From NCBI RefSeq assembly GCF_963676685.1, contig NC_092350.1, forward strand, positions 70,000,502-70,064,501: 64,000 nt of DNA. Reading direction: 5' to 3'. The stretch comes from Mytilus edulis. Its lineage: Eukaryota > Mollusca > Bivalvia > Mytilida > Mytilidae. The notes under the pieces were generated by a model that had not been told where the DNA came from, ran no database searches, and saw nothing but the letters and a program-made list of their open reading frames with translations. Made by a program: the position numbers and the translations under genes. Each line of letters opens with the position of its first letter. Within the stretch, counting starts at the first letter, position 1. Positions 10,655 through 23,495 of the stretch are shown here, one piece after another.

Positions 10655-11556
10655 CCGGATTTTTAAACGCAGAGTAAGTTGTATAAAAATCAAGTACACA
10701 GTCACTGTCTTATCCAGACCATCTGCCTCTTAAAATATACATTAGTTATCAGTGTCAGATGATAATGGTCGTGATATTCTCTAAAAAAAAAAAACGCAGT
10801 AAAAACCTCGAGCGAAAAAAATGTAGTGTTTTTTTAAGCCGTTAAACCTTGAAAGGCTTAACTTGGCGCCATTGTCAGGTTGATTAAAATTAAAACACTA
10901 TTCGACCAGAATCCATCAGAAATTTTTTTTTTTTTACAGTGTACCAATATAAAGAAGCCTTAAATGTTGTATGATTGGCAATGATATAAAAATGAAGATG
11001 TGGTATGATTGCCAATGAGACAACTATCCACAAAAGACCAAAATGAAACAGATATTAGCAACTATAGGTCGCCGTATGGCCTTCAACAATGAGCAAAGCC
11101 CATACCGCATAGTCAGCTATAAAAGGCCCCGATAAGACAATGTAAAACAATTCAAACGAGAAAACTAACGGCCTTATTTATGTAAAAAAATTAACGAAAA
11201 ACAAATATGTAACACATAAACAAACGACAACCACTGAATTACAGGCTCCTGACTTGGGACAGGCACATACACAAATAATGTGGCGGGGTTAACTCTTCAC
11301 AAGAGACCAAATGACACAGAAATTAACATATGTTTTCTACAGTATTGTGTCATTTTTTTAATAGGGAAGTCGTCCTAAACATGCATGAAATATTTGCCCC
11401 TGGACGTGAGCAACCAACAATCAATCAATCAATCAATCTATTAGGGAAGGGATGATATAGTCGAACTTTTATTTACATGTACATTTTTTTTTATACTTTT
11501 GCGCGCGTTTTTATCTTGTGTACATGTTAATCTCCAATATGAATTACAACTTTCAA
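10655..11556. repeat. ~900-bp tandem unit, copy 1
   Basis: Begins around 'tttttaaacgcagagtaag' and runs through a family A copy in minus orientation (about 10990-11300) and the 'gaaatatttgcccctggacg' plus (CAAT)n tail near 11385-11440. It is almost identical to copy 2. No ORF. Confidence 0.85.
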
Positions 11557-12453
11557 TCGAATTTTTAAACGTAGTGTAAGTTGTATAAAAATCAAGTACA
11601 CAGTCACTGTCTTATCCAGTTCATCTGCCTCTTAAAATATACATTATTATCAGTGTCAGATGATAATGGTCGTGATATTCTCTAAAAAAAAAACGCAGTA
11701 AAAACCTCGAGCGAAAAAAATGTAGTGTTTTTTTAAGCCGTTAAACCTTGAAAGGCTTAACTTGGCGCCATTGTCAGGTTGATTAAAATTAAAACACTAT
11801 TCGACCAGAATCCATCAGAAATTTTTTTTTTTACAGTGTACCAATATAAAGAAGCCTTAAATGTTGTATGATTGGCAATGATATAAAAATGAAGATGTGG
11901 TATGATTGCCAATGAGACAATTATCCACAAAAGACCAAAATGAAACAGATATTAGCAACTATAGGTCGCCGTACGGCCTTCAACAATGAGCAAAGCCCAT
12001 ACCGCATAGTCAGCTATAAAAGGCCCCGATAAGACAATGTAAAACAATTCAAACGAGAAAACTAACGGCCTTATTTATGTAAAAAAATTAACGAAAAACA
12101 AATATGTAACACATAAACAAACGACAACCACTGAATTACAGGCTCCTGACTTGGGACAGGCACATACACAAATAATGTGGCGGGGTTAACTCTTCACAAG
12201 AGACCAAATGACACAGAAATTAACATATGTTTTCTACAGTATTGTGTCATTTTTTTAATAGGGAAGTCGTCCTAAACATGCATGAAATATTTGCCCCTGG
12301 ACGTGAGCAACCAACAATCAATCAATCAATCAATCTATTAGGGAAGGGATGATATAGTCGAACTTTTATTTACATGTACATTTTTTTTTATACTTTTGCG
12401 CGCGTTTTTATCTTGTGTACATGTTAATCTCCAATATGAATTACAACTTTCAA
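11557..12453. repeat. ~900-bp tandem unit, copy 2
   Basis: Same content as copy 1 with only scattered substitutions and homopolymer length changes, implying a recent duplication. Non-coding. Confidence 0.85.
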
Positions 12454-12589
12454 TCGAATTTTTAAACGTAGTGTAAGTTGTATAAAAATCAAGTACACAG
12501 TCACTGTCTTATCCAGTTCATCTGCCTCTTAAAAATATACATTATTGTCAGTGTCAGATGATAATGGTCGAGATATTCTCTAAAAAAAT
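12454..12589. repeat. ~900-bp tandem unit, truncated copy 3
   Basis: Repeats the first ~135 bases of the unit and stops at 'gatattctctaaaaaaa', where the right inverted arm (12590-12656) begins. Confidence 0.8.
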
Positions 12590-12656
12590 GTTTCCTTCTG
12601 ATTTTACTAGAAGAATATTATAGAGCCCGAATACTGTGTGTAGTTACTACATGTTC
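12590..12656 (-). repeat. Right arm of inverted repeat framing the 900-bp tandem units
   Basis: Reverse complement of 10140-10203 at roughly 85% identity by eye. Confidence 0.65.
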
Positions 12657-13689
12657 GTAGTACATGAAATAGAACTTGGGTGATGAAGTTCTGAAATCAT
12701 TTAAAATGAAAAGATACCTACCCTTATAATGCAATCTGTTAAAAGACACTAAACATTTACATTGGAACATTTTCTCATTTAATGTATATAATCCAAGAAA
12801 GTTGAAAACTGGTTAAGTTTCGTTTATTTATAGCGTTATCAAAGGAAACTCTAAAATGTCCTGAGTTTTTAATTCGAACATCCTGCATGCATCGACTCAA
12901 CGTTAAACGAAATTTATCCCGGAGCACAGGCACTTGTTTCAGAACTTGATTTCTTATATATATAATGTACATGTGTTATATTAAGGATTTAGGGGAACAA
13001 AAAATCTCAGACAAGTGCTTGTGTCCCGGAGGCTAGGTGGTTTGCCAAAAAGTGGCATATCGATCTTTAAAAAACCTTGACAAACTCCCAATACATCAGC
13101 AAAGTGGTTGTCTTTGATTACAAATCAAAATAATGTTTATGTGATGAAGTTTGCAAGCCCAGCAACTGACACCCGAAAAGTTCTGACTCTGTCCACTAAG
13201 TAACTTGAGAAGGATTTCTAAATATACATGTAAATAAAAAAAAAAGATTGAAATCATGCATGTGCGTATCCCTACACCCATCTATTGACCCCTGATGTTG
13301 ACCACACCTTGGGACAATGGTACGATTTATGCAATTACAAATAATCAAAATGATAACTGAAAAAGTACTCACATGTCGGCTATAATCATTTGTAGTGTAA
13401 ATATGATATAATATTTTGTGATTGTTCCTAACATGTGTTTTCATATCTGATCAACACACCCCATGCACTGGTTGTATCAATAAGTTTCTATTTATATTTT
13501 GTACTACTATCTTGATGTAGTAGATAAGTCATATGATAACTTCCGGTAGTAAATTAGTATACATAGTATATGTAATTGTGTAAAAGACTATGGTAGAAGA
13601 CGCAAGGTAGCTATTAATGTCATGTATTACGCAACAAGTCAAAGATGAAAAGATTAATATCGTGTACTTGTAGATGAACATACTCCAAT

Positions 13690-14590
13690 TGTCAATCGGT
13701 CACATTCGTTAGGAATACGAATGAAATATTTGGCACTGAACGTTGGAAAAATGTACCATCAAAATTGATTGTTTGGTCATATTCCATTAATTGATGCTGA
13801 ATATTAATGTTGTATACTGTAAGGTGGTTGCCAAGAAAGATGGCAGACCAAGGCAAATGTGAGAAAGCTTAAAAATGGTGGGAATATAAACAAACCTAGT
13901 ACCCTTATTGCCAACTGGTCAAACTAGTACGGAATACGAATGAAATATTTGCCACTGGACGTTTGGCAAAGAACCACGGAACATTTTATTTTCTGTTAAT
14001 TGATGCTGGATAATAATGTTGTATACTGTAAAGTGGTTGGCACGAAAGAAAGCAGATCAAGGCAAATGAGAGAAACTAACAAAAATGGTGGAAATGGAAT
14101 AAAAATAAACCTACCCTAATGTAATTCCGGTCAAACGAGTACGGAATGTGATTGAAATATTTGCCACTGGACGTTTGGAAAAGAATCATAACTGGTCAAA
14201 GTAGTACGGAATATGGTTGAAGTATTTGCCACTGGACTTTGGAAAAGAACGAAATAACGTTGATTGATAGCAATACATTCCGTTAATTCATGATTAATAT
14301 CAATGTTGTATATTTGTTTGCCAGGTTAATTATTGCCAAGATAGTAGGCAGACCAAGAACGATGAGAGAAAGAAGAAAAATGGTGGAAAAAAGAAAATAA
14401 AACAAACCTAGCATAACTGGGCAAAGTAGTAAGGAACACAATTGAAGTATTTGCCACTGAACGTTTGGAACAGAAACATAAAGCTTGATTGTTTGCATCA
14501 TTTTCCGTTAGTTGATACTGATATTAATTTTAAATACTGTAAGGTTGTTGTACATAAAGATGAGAGGTCAAGAACGGTGAGAGAATAACG
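13690..14590. repeat. Degenerate tandem array, units of roughly 215 bp with shorter variants
   Basis: At least four imperfect units share the order 'gtcaaactagtacggaatac', 'gaaatatttgccactggacg', 'ttgattgtttggtcat', 'ttgatgctgaatattaatgt', 'gtatactgtaaggtggttg' and 'gcagaccaaggcaaatg'. The block 'gaaatatttgccactggacg' also occurs at about 11385 beside a (CAAT)n tail, so the array seems to derive from a retroposon 3' end. No coding frame. Confidence 0.65.
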
Positions 14591-14599
14591 ATAATGGCA

Positions 14600-17577
14600 G
14601 GACATTTGGATAAAAAAAATCATATTAAAAAAGTAGAAAGATCGGGGGAACTTTTTCATCTCATCAATGACATTCGTAAAACAATTTCATTTCTAGATTT
14701 ATCACTCTATTTCTATTTCATCATCATAAAATTGATGCTGGTGTGGTGCAATCAACATTCCTAGCTCCAATTCGTAATTTGAAATGTGCATTGGTTTTCC
14801 AACATCATTAGTTAGTGAAATCAAATTACATTAAGTGACATAATATATACTCTCGTGTATATGCATAGAACACGAAATTCTAATAATCAAGACTCTGCGA
14901 ACATTAGAGCTGATTAAAACGGTCATGCGACAGAAGGAGACATTACAAAGTACTTTTCTATACAAACAGTATAAATATACCGATGAAAATTGTCCGTCTA
15001 ATTCACGAACACATCTTTGTACTTTTAGATGGTTGATGTTTATCGACAGATATTCTTTGTCAATTGTTCTTCATGAGTGAGGGTCTTGACGGGGTATACA
15101 GTATATGGAATCATTGGGAAAATAGTACTAACTGTTATGCTTCGGGGTACAGAATTTGTATGTGTGTGTGTGTTGGGGGGGGGGGGACAATCAAACTGAG
15201 TGCTGAGAATAATAAGGCACTAAATTATATAAATAATTGAGAACATTAGAATGTGTAAAGATATAAAATTAAGAACGATGATCCCAAAAAATTAAGAGTA
15301 GAGAGAAATGGCCCGAAAATGAAATAATACAGAGATTTAGAATCCCAATCCAAACTCTAATATATTTTTTTTTCAAACAATGATTCATTTGACTCGTTCG
15401 AACATTTGTAGGAAATTCAAGGACGAACAGGGACGACAAAAGCTCGTGACGAAAGGTCAATTGTCACTTAGTCATTTTGCTTATACGACAATTTTAAATC
15501 CGATGGCGGAGGTATAGTTCAACTTAGTGTACATAACAACTGAAGTATGTGGAAATGACCCTCTTGATACCAATAAGCTAGCAATAACAATTTTGATAAT
15601 CTTATGGATTTTAACCGTTTCTATGGTAAAAGATTATTTTTGTTAAAACACCTGTTTCTTTTGAAAAGAAAATAATAATACCAATTTATGTCCTTGGGGC
15701 AATTGCTTACAAATGTAGAAGCGTGTTTCAAAGTTCAGATACACATAATCTTGAACATTATTCTTATTATGCAATTTCCTGATAAGCTTTACATATTTCT
15801 GCATCCAAATGAGAATCAAATGAAACATTATCGAATGGACAAACCTCACCTTCCTATTTAGGATCTCCTTTTCACGCGGACTTAACTTTTCAATGGCTGT
15901 TTTATACAATCCTATAGAAACTTCCTATAAACGAGTTAGTATGTATTGTTTCCCGTTGACCCGGAATCGAATTTTATTTTTTTGACATAAATCACGCATC
16001 GTTTTTAACCACAAAATTTTATTCATGTGTTCCGGTTATGAACATGAACTTAAGTACATCTATTTTCATTCTTAAAAATATTATGTTACTGTCACAATGT
16101 GAGCAATGTCTGCGCACGATATGAATAAATTAATTCTTTAAAAGTTGCGCGTGTCTGACTTTCTTATATCTGCACATCAGGTAGTTTTTGAAATGTAATA
16201 AATCTATATTGCAAATTGATAAACAACCCCTGTTTCGGGGAATAAGTATAATGTAGATGGTTGCTGATTGTTTCCACGTCCAGTGACAAATAGTTCATCT
16301 AAAATAAACATACAAAATGAAAGGTTTTTCAACGTGGAATTTATGGGATAAAAGAAAATTTGGACTGCTAGTATAGGTGACTAAAGGATATGACATATAC
16401 ACAAGTGAGACTGCTACCCAAAGCCCGTAAAACAAGACAATTTGTAAGTCAATAAACCATCGTCTTCAACAATAGACAGTGTATGGCAATATACCACGCT
16501 TTAATTCCGCCAGAGTCTAGAACAAATAAAAATATCATAGAGACTATGGAAGTATATTGTCCAAAAACTTAAGCATTTGAAGCGCTTCTCGTATTGCACA
16601 TCACAAAATACAAGAAATTAAGATGAATCTTACCAAGGTTTCGCGTTATCTTCCTGTTCGATATCTTATTAACAACTTCGTTTTTCGTTTTTTACCGATG
16701 AAACTGAAGTGTGTTTTTTAGTTATACAATGTTATGTAGCAAGAAGGTATAAGAGGACTTGAAGGCTATCACTTGTGTTATTTGTTTATTTTAAAAACTT
16801 TATTGCATGACTCACTCAACGGGTCGGATTAAGAAAACTTTGTACTAGACCTGGAGAAAATATGATTCGAACCTCTCCTTGTTTTATCTTCTTTTTCCAA
16901 AATAACAACAAATGGGGGGATACAAAATCACTCTTTTCTGTGGTAGGTCATTCACTCCAAAGATGAAACAAATACCAAATTTTACAAATTCTAAACTCGA
17001 CACAGTGACTTCCTCCGTCCTTTTAAACAGTTTAAGAAATCGCCAGGAAAAAATAACAAATATGTAAATAAATTATATAAACCGTATTTGATTAAGATTT
17101 TCAAAGCGCTTTGTTAAAATTAGATTGTTATTTAATTAAGCTAATCATGCATGTCAATCGAAGAGATCTACCTTGTACAAAATTAAAGAAAGATGATATC
17201 GGTCAAGTATTTTACAAATGATGTCTTATTTGTACTGACCTTACGGCGTGTGATCATAATACTAATGATTTATCAGATAATATGTACATTACCTGTCCGT
17301 CCAGGTGTGTAATCCAGGTATTCTATTGAAATCCAAACTTGTAAAGAAAAATGCATACAAAACTTGCAAAACTTTTTAAGAAATGTGCAACAGTTGTGTC
17401 GTATATTGATCTTTCTAAAAGTGTCACTAGTTCAAGGGTCAAGAACATTTTTCTGTGGTGAAAACTTGTCTTGGCTCGGCTGATCAATGAACGGGATCAA
17501 TCAAAACATTAACGTGTATGACAGTGTACATGGAGTAAGCGTTCATCCGGACAAAAAATATATTCGTGTGTACATGA
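14600..17577. other. Intergenic, no confident gene; one possible orphan exon
   Basis: Mostly AT-rich unique sequence. On the minus strand about 15850-15910 could be an exon: an acceptor (TTTCTATAG) is followed by an open stretch encoding LYKTAIEKLSPREKEILNRK and then GTGAGG. No partner exons were found. The 'ccacgtccagtgacaaatag' tract near 16275 is a reversed copy of the retroposon tail seen at 11385. Confidence 0.35.
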
Positions 17578-20565
17578 TATAAATATCTGAATACTCACGC
17601 TATTATACTTTGCGGGGATCTGAACGGGACAATTCTACAAACCAGAAATAATAAGCATGATCAATTATTAAAGGAATTCATTTTAGAACTTAACCTTACT
17701 GCTGATAAAGATAAATCTGACAGACAAACGTTCTTTCACCATTCAGGACAATCAAGTTCCCAAATAGATTATATCTTCTCATCTAAAGAAAACCTGTTTA
17801 AAAAGTATACAATATGGAATAATTCACCCTCAAATGTTTCTGCTCATGTGCCAGTATCAGTAGTAACTAACATGACCATACCAACTGGTGTAACCAAAGC
17901 CAATAAAGAAATCCAAACAGTTCATAAACTTCAATGGGACCAGACCGATCTCCCTCAATATATAGAATCTGTTCAGACTGAAGTCTCAAAGCTGCAACTG
18001 ACGCAAAATCAATCCAGCAGTATCCAAAATTTCACAAAAGCCTTACTAACAGCCTCAAATAAAGCAGTACCAACCACACCCATCAAACTGAAAGGTCCAA
18101 AATGGAAGGCCTCACCTAGAGTAAAAAAACATCTAGAAAATTGCAAGCAACTATACTCAAAATGGAAATCCGAAGGCAAACAAGCAGACCATCCATTCAG
18201 GAAACAACTAAAAGCAGAAAAGAAAAATCTCCGCAGTCAACAAAGAAAGGAACATGCTGAAGATAGATTGAAGTTATATCAGCAAATTATGGATAATCCA
18301 TCCACAGACTTATTCTACAAATTAATAAACAGGAATAGATCTAAACCTAGAACAAATTCAACTGGTATAGATATAGAGGGTGAACTAGAATTTAATCCTG
18401 CTATACAGAGAAAGGCATTCGCAAAGTACTATGAAGATCTTAGTATCCCAAAAGAATCAAAATTTGATAACTCATATCTGGAACTATGTCAAATAAGGCA
18501 GCATCTCGTGGAAGAAGTTCTATACAACCAACAAACAACAATAGAACCATACAAAGAAGATGACGTCTCCAAAGCTATAGACAATCTAAACAGTGGCAAA
18601 TCACCTGATGAGTACGGACTATGTGCAGAACATCTAAAACTTGCTAAAGAAACAGTCACACCGACGCTTACAAAGATATTTAACAACATACTCATTAACA
18701 GAACTGTCCCAATCGAATTCAAGTCCGGAATTCTAACTCCAGTACTTAAAAAGGAAAAAAATCAATGCCTAGTCTCCAGCTATAGAGGAATCACTGTAAC
18801 CCCGGTAATATCTAAACTCCATGAACTCTGTATCCTTGGCAAACTCAGTATTACTCCTAACACTGATCTACAATTTGGATTTACAGAAGGGCTATGTCCT
18901 CTAATAGCTAGTCTCATTATATCAGAATGCAAATGTGAACGGAAAAACAACACTCTCTATCTGGCTACTGTTGATGTCCAATCTGCCTTTGATGTAGTCC
19001 AGCATCTGATACTCCATGACAAAACGCTAGATAGGAAGATACACCCAGATCTATGGTTTGTCATCAAAGATCTATACTCTGGCCTTACTTCCAAAGTCAA
19101 ATGGCAAGGAGAACTTAGTGACAGTTTTAATATACTCCAAGGAGTCAGGCAGGGTGGAATATTGTCAACTCATCTGTATAAAATATTTGTAGAGGATCTC
19201 CTTGTAGAATTAGAGAAAAACGCAACAGGATTCAGTCTGGGAGATATATACTGTGGAACGCCTACCTGTGCTGACGACATCGCTCTGATAAGCTCTGATC
19301 CAGCAGAACTACAAATAATGCTAAACACCATTGGAAGATATGCAAATCAACATCATTACAATATCCACCCAACAAAATCTAAAGTCATCTGCTACGGATC
19401 TGTAAAGAATCTCAGAACAAACACCTGGAACTTATCAGATAATTTAATTGAACTCTCCAATGAAACTACTCATTTAGGCCTAAAAAGATCAAGCAAAAAA
19501 GAAAATGAAGTAAATATAGAAGACCGTGTAAAATCTGCTCGAAGAACAAAATATGCCCTTATGAATTCAGGACTGCATGGTACAAATGGATTAAGCCCTA
19601 AAATCTCCTACACAATATATAGGACATATGTGCTACCAAGACTTCTATATGGTCTTGAAATCCTTTCTTTAACAAAAACTCAGATTCAGATCCTGGAGAG
19701 ATTCCATATTGGGACACTGCGTGCAATACAAGCTCTTGCCACAAGAACAGCAAAACCTGCGGTATACTTACTTCTCGGAGTTCTCCCTGTAGAAGCAGAA
19801 ATTCACAAGAGAAAATTGACATTTTTACATTCCCTTACAACCTGCTCCAACAATAAAATAAAAGAAATCATCAACAGACAAATTGCAGTGAACTTTGACA
19901 ACAACAATAGCTTCTTCTTCCAATCTGCCTTATTACTAGCAAAATATAATCTACCGGATATCTTTGACAAAAACATTCCAATTCCATCAAAACTATCCTG
20001 GAAGAAATTAGTAAAAACAGAAATCTCATCCTTCTGGACCCTCAGACTCAAAGAGGAAGCTCACCAAATGTCTTCTTTAAAGTTCTTAAACCTCAACTTT
20101 GGCAATGCAAACTCAACTCATCCTGTATGGGACTCAGTAGAGCAGAATCTGATAGAGATTCGAAAAGCCTCGACTAAAGTAAGGATGCTGACAGGGACTT
20201 ACATGGTGCAAGCCGACAAACACAAGTTCAGCCAATACACGATTGACCCCACATGCCTGCTATGCCACAGGGAAATAGAGGATATCTTGCATGTTCTTAC
20301 ACAGTGTCCTGCTCTATGCAATGAGAGAAAAGAATACTTCACACCCATTAAACAACTTGTGACTGAAAACTCTCCTCCTGGAACATGGGAACTGCTATTT
20401 AACAATAAACTAGCAGTTACGCAACTTGTATTGGACTGTACAAAATATATGAAACAACTTGGATTCAAAGAAGAGTTAATTCTTAAGCTAGAAACGTTTA
20501 CCAGACACTTTTGTTTCAAGCTTCATTACAGAAGAATATCTCTACTGAAAAAGTTAGACGGCTGA
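17578..20565 (+). mobile_element. LINE ORF2, 5' truncated: endonuclease C-terminus, reverse transcriptase, zinc knuckle
   Basis: The frame open from 17578 first gives the end of an APE-type endonuclease (ILCGDLNG at about 17602, then SSQIDYIFS and a final 'SAHVPV', where the family usually has SDH-type catalysis). It then continues as a 905-codon stretch from the Met at 17848. Numbered from that Met, the reverse transcriptase shows SYRGITVTPVISKLHE (~311-326), VDVQSAFD (~375-382), GVRQGGILS (~432-440) and the catalytic CADD (~474-477). The two palm Asp motifs look intact. Near residues 803-823 is a CLLCH...H....C knuckle typical of LINE C-termini. There is no stop or frameshift over nearly 3 kb, so the copy is recent or conserved. 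The 5' end of the endonuclease and any ORF1 are missing, so it is probably dead on arrival. The clade is not assigned. Confidence 0.93.
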
Positions 20566-20995
20566 CAGTTATCATTAAGATATGGATGCTGAAACATAGA
20601 CAATGAAAAAGTGAAACAGTAGTTAAACTTTTGTAAATTATCATTAATGTTACTATACATATAGATCACTATGTTTTGTAGCAAATATTTATTGTTATAA
20701 AGCTCTTAAGAAAGCTATTTTCTGGTAATATGATTGACTAATTATCTGAGCTATATGACTTCTGTAGATCGGTTTATCATTTTCATGTACATAATTTTAT
20801 ATTTTTATATGCTATGATTCGGTTTTTTCTTTTTCTACAATTCACTGTCTATGTATAGCGCACCACCACTGGATTTTACCTTGATGTAATATATTTTATC
20901 CCTGTTTCTTCCCCCCTTTTTTAATATTTTAATATTACCCGTTAAGGGGTGTTCCTTATAATAGGAAGCTTATACGAAGAAAAGAAAGAAAGTAC
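20566..20995 (+). mobile_element. Probable LINE 3' UTR
   Basis: AT-rich non-coding sequence after the stop. It ends in an A/G-rich tract (about 20975-20995, 'cgaagaaaagaaagaaag') that could be the degraded tail. The exact end is uncertain. Confidence 0.45.
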
Positions 20996-22374
20996 ATGTA
21001 GAGAGTGTTCATCGGGACAACTATACATGTATACGTGTACATTTCATATGTATAAACGTATAATTTTCATATGATAATTGATTCAAAGTTCATTATATAT
21101 CTAGTGATTCATTACAGCTGATAATTTCGCAGTCAGGACTTTTTTCGAATACCGGTATGTAATATTGTTTGTTGATCATGATGCTATCAGTCCGAGAACA
21201 ATCACGGTCTGTGTCAACGCGGTAGAAATCTTGAACGAGAGCTGCTGGTTTTTGAAAGAGCGATACATGTTCCGGTATTTTTATCAATAACATGGCGTCA
21301 ATTTATGTTATTGTATATCTTTCAGATCATTTGTCATAATTTTAATTGAAATAAGGAGAAATTCCTGAAATTCTTAAAAAACAAAATTGTTTTTGAAACC
21401 CTACGGGAAATTACAACAAAGTGCTTCATTCAATGACGGATCGATGCAGTAAAATTAATAAACAACCATGTAGAAGGTACTTCCACAGTGGTGGATCTAG
21501 AAATTTTCATAAAAGGGGGGGGGGGCTCACTGACTGCCTTAAAAGGGGGCCCGCTGTAGTCTTGCTTCAACGATTCTTAATGTTGGAGACTGGAGAATGA
21601 TGGAAGTTTAAATATATAGTCAAATGCATTAGGGAGCAACCATTTGATATCAATGTGTTTTTGTCTGAGTCAGAATACTTTTATCAGAGACCAGAATACT
21701 TTTTTAGGGGAAATAACAAACCCCACCCCTCCTTTGAAAATAAATGGTTGTTATATTAAGTTAGTGTTTATATAGTAAATAGGAAATAACGGCCCGCCAA
21801 ATAATAGAAAAATTGAGATCAATAAGTGCACTTATAGCTACAAAGAATAAAGAAAAATTGAAAAAAAAACAGAGAGAGAAATTAAAGTATATAAAAATAA
21901 AGACCCCTTTTCCTACCATACAGACCCTCTGATATGACGGTTTCAACGATAAGTTGACGATAACGTTATCTGAGAAAGTGAGTGTTCCCCTATACCGACC
22001 GTTGTCATTTAAAGATAATGTATACAGTGACCATGGGTTGAACCAGGTGAAAACGATCTACCTTTACGAGCTTACATCGAATTGTATTACATACATTTAT
22101 GTAAAAAAAACTTATTTTGCCTCATTACTTTCTAAGTACTTCTCGTAAGGGTTTTATAAATCTATATGTTCAAAGTTTTTGGATAATATATTTTGTTATA
22201 TAACAATGATAATAAAATAAATAAACAAGCTCTGTTTTTAGACGGCAAGGTTTACAAAACAAGGACATAACGTGGGGAATAAATATCACTAAATTAAAAT
22301 TGCAGTATCGTCTTCTTAGAGCAAACATTTAGACAAACTATTGCACGTTTATTTTATGCCTCGTTCAAACGGAC

Positions 22375-22620
22375 ATTTAATTCGAATTGAATTCGAATCG
22401 AATTCGCTTATCGCGTTCACACACTCTTCTTTTTAATTCGAATTGATTCGAATTGGCTAATTCGAATTATCCAATTCGCATCAGAAATACGCTTTTGTTA
22501 ATACGAATTACAAGTTAACGTCGTTTGGACAGTAAAACGAATTTGACGCGCATTGTAATTCGAATTAGAATTGACGTTAGCACGTAAAACGTTTCGAATG
22601 CGAATTACGTGTGAACTCAA
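22375..22620. repeat. AATTCGAATT-rich block, possible TIR element
   Basis: About 245 bp with a dozen overlapping AATTCGAATT-like palindromes. The two edges are loosely inverted: 'tcgttcaaacggac' then 'aattcgaattg' on the left, and 'gcgaattacgtgtgaactca' on the right. No coding frame. Confidence 0.5.
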
Positions 22621-22795
22621 CATTAGACCCAATCCTTTTTCATCTTCTCAACAGCTATACTTCACTATTGTTTTCTGTGTTTGTTTGTACGACAGAAGTG
22701 ACAGAATGGTTGAATTCAAATGAGAATTGGACGATGGAAGGAATGGATGAGGGAAAGGCAACGACGAAATAGAATGGTTATTTAAAATTGAAGAG

Positions 22796-23060
22796 GACCA
22801 AAAATACCAGAGGGACATTCAAACTCATATGCATGTCGAAAATAAACTGACAATGCATGCAATGGCTAAAAAAGACCAATAGAGAAACTATAGTACAGAA
22901 ACACATAACATTCAGAAACCTAAAGCCGACTGAGCAACACGAACCCCACCAAAAACTGGGGTTGATCTCAGGTGTTCCGGAAGGGTAAGCAGATCCTGAT
23001 CAATATGTGACACCCGTCGTGTTGTTCATGTTATTACAAACCCGGAAATAATTTGAATTC
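22796..23060 (-). repeat. Family C dispersed repeat
   Basis: Contains 'cagagggacattcaaactca', 'aataaactgacaatgc', 'gcaacacgaaccccaccaaa' and 'cacccgtcgtgttgttcatg' in the order I know from mussel genomic repeats. Opposite-strand relatives lie at 29190-29410, 34735-34895 and 61625-61735. Confidence 0.65.
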
Positions 23061-23495
23061 GATAGATCACATTCGGGGGAAAGTCACGGGATTGTAGTTA
23101 CGACATCAGGAATATATCCGTTATCATCAGCCTTTGGGCAAATAAAATATGTGCATCGATAGGGGACATTGTTCTTGTATTTTTCTGTATTTTTTTTTGC
23201 AAAAAAATATTTAAAAAAATACCGAACTCTAAATTCTAAAAGGGGAATTTCGTAAAATCCATAAAATTGAAAGTTTAACTAACCAACCAACGGAACAATT
23301 AGAAATCAACTGTCATATATTCATGACTTGGTAATGGTGGATTAAACCTGGTTTATAGCTAGCACAACCTCCCATTTGTATGACAGTTGTTTATAGTACA
23401 TATAGTGCTCAAGTCAAAGAACAGAAGACAGTTATCAAATTGACCTTTAAGCATTGTTTGATAAGAAAGACTTGCACAACTTTTCATATTCCAAA

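Larger units (their letters stand above)
20996..23379. other. Intergenic; fragments of dispersed repeats
   Basis: No supported gene. Holds a degraded G-run relative of the CAGTGG elements at about 21486-21600, part of the 'aaccatttgatatc' family at 21640-21755, the AATTCGAATT-rich block at 22375-22620 and a family C repeat at about 22796-23060. Confidence 0.5.

Noticed and set aside
14283-14501. 72-codon hydrophobic minus-strand frame
   Set aside because: Lies within the degenerate tandem array; other units do not keep the frame.
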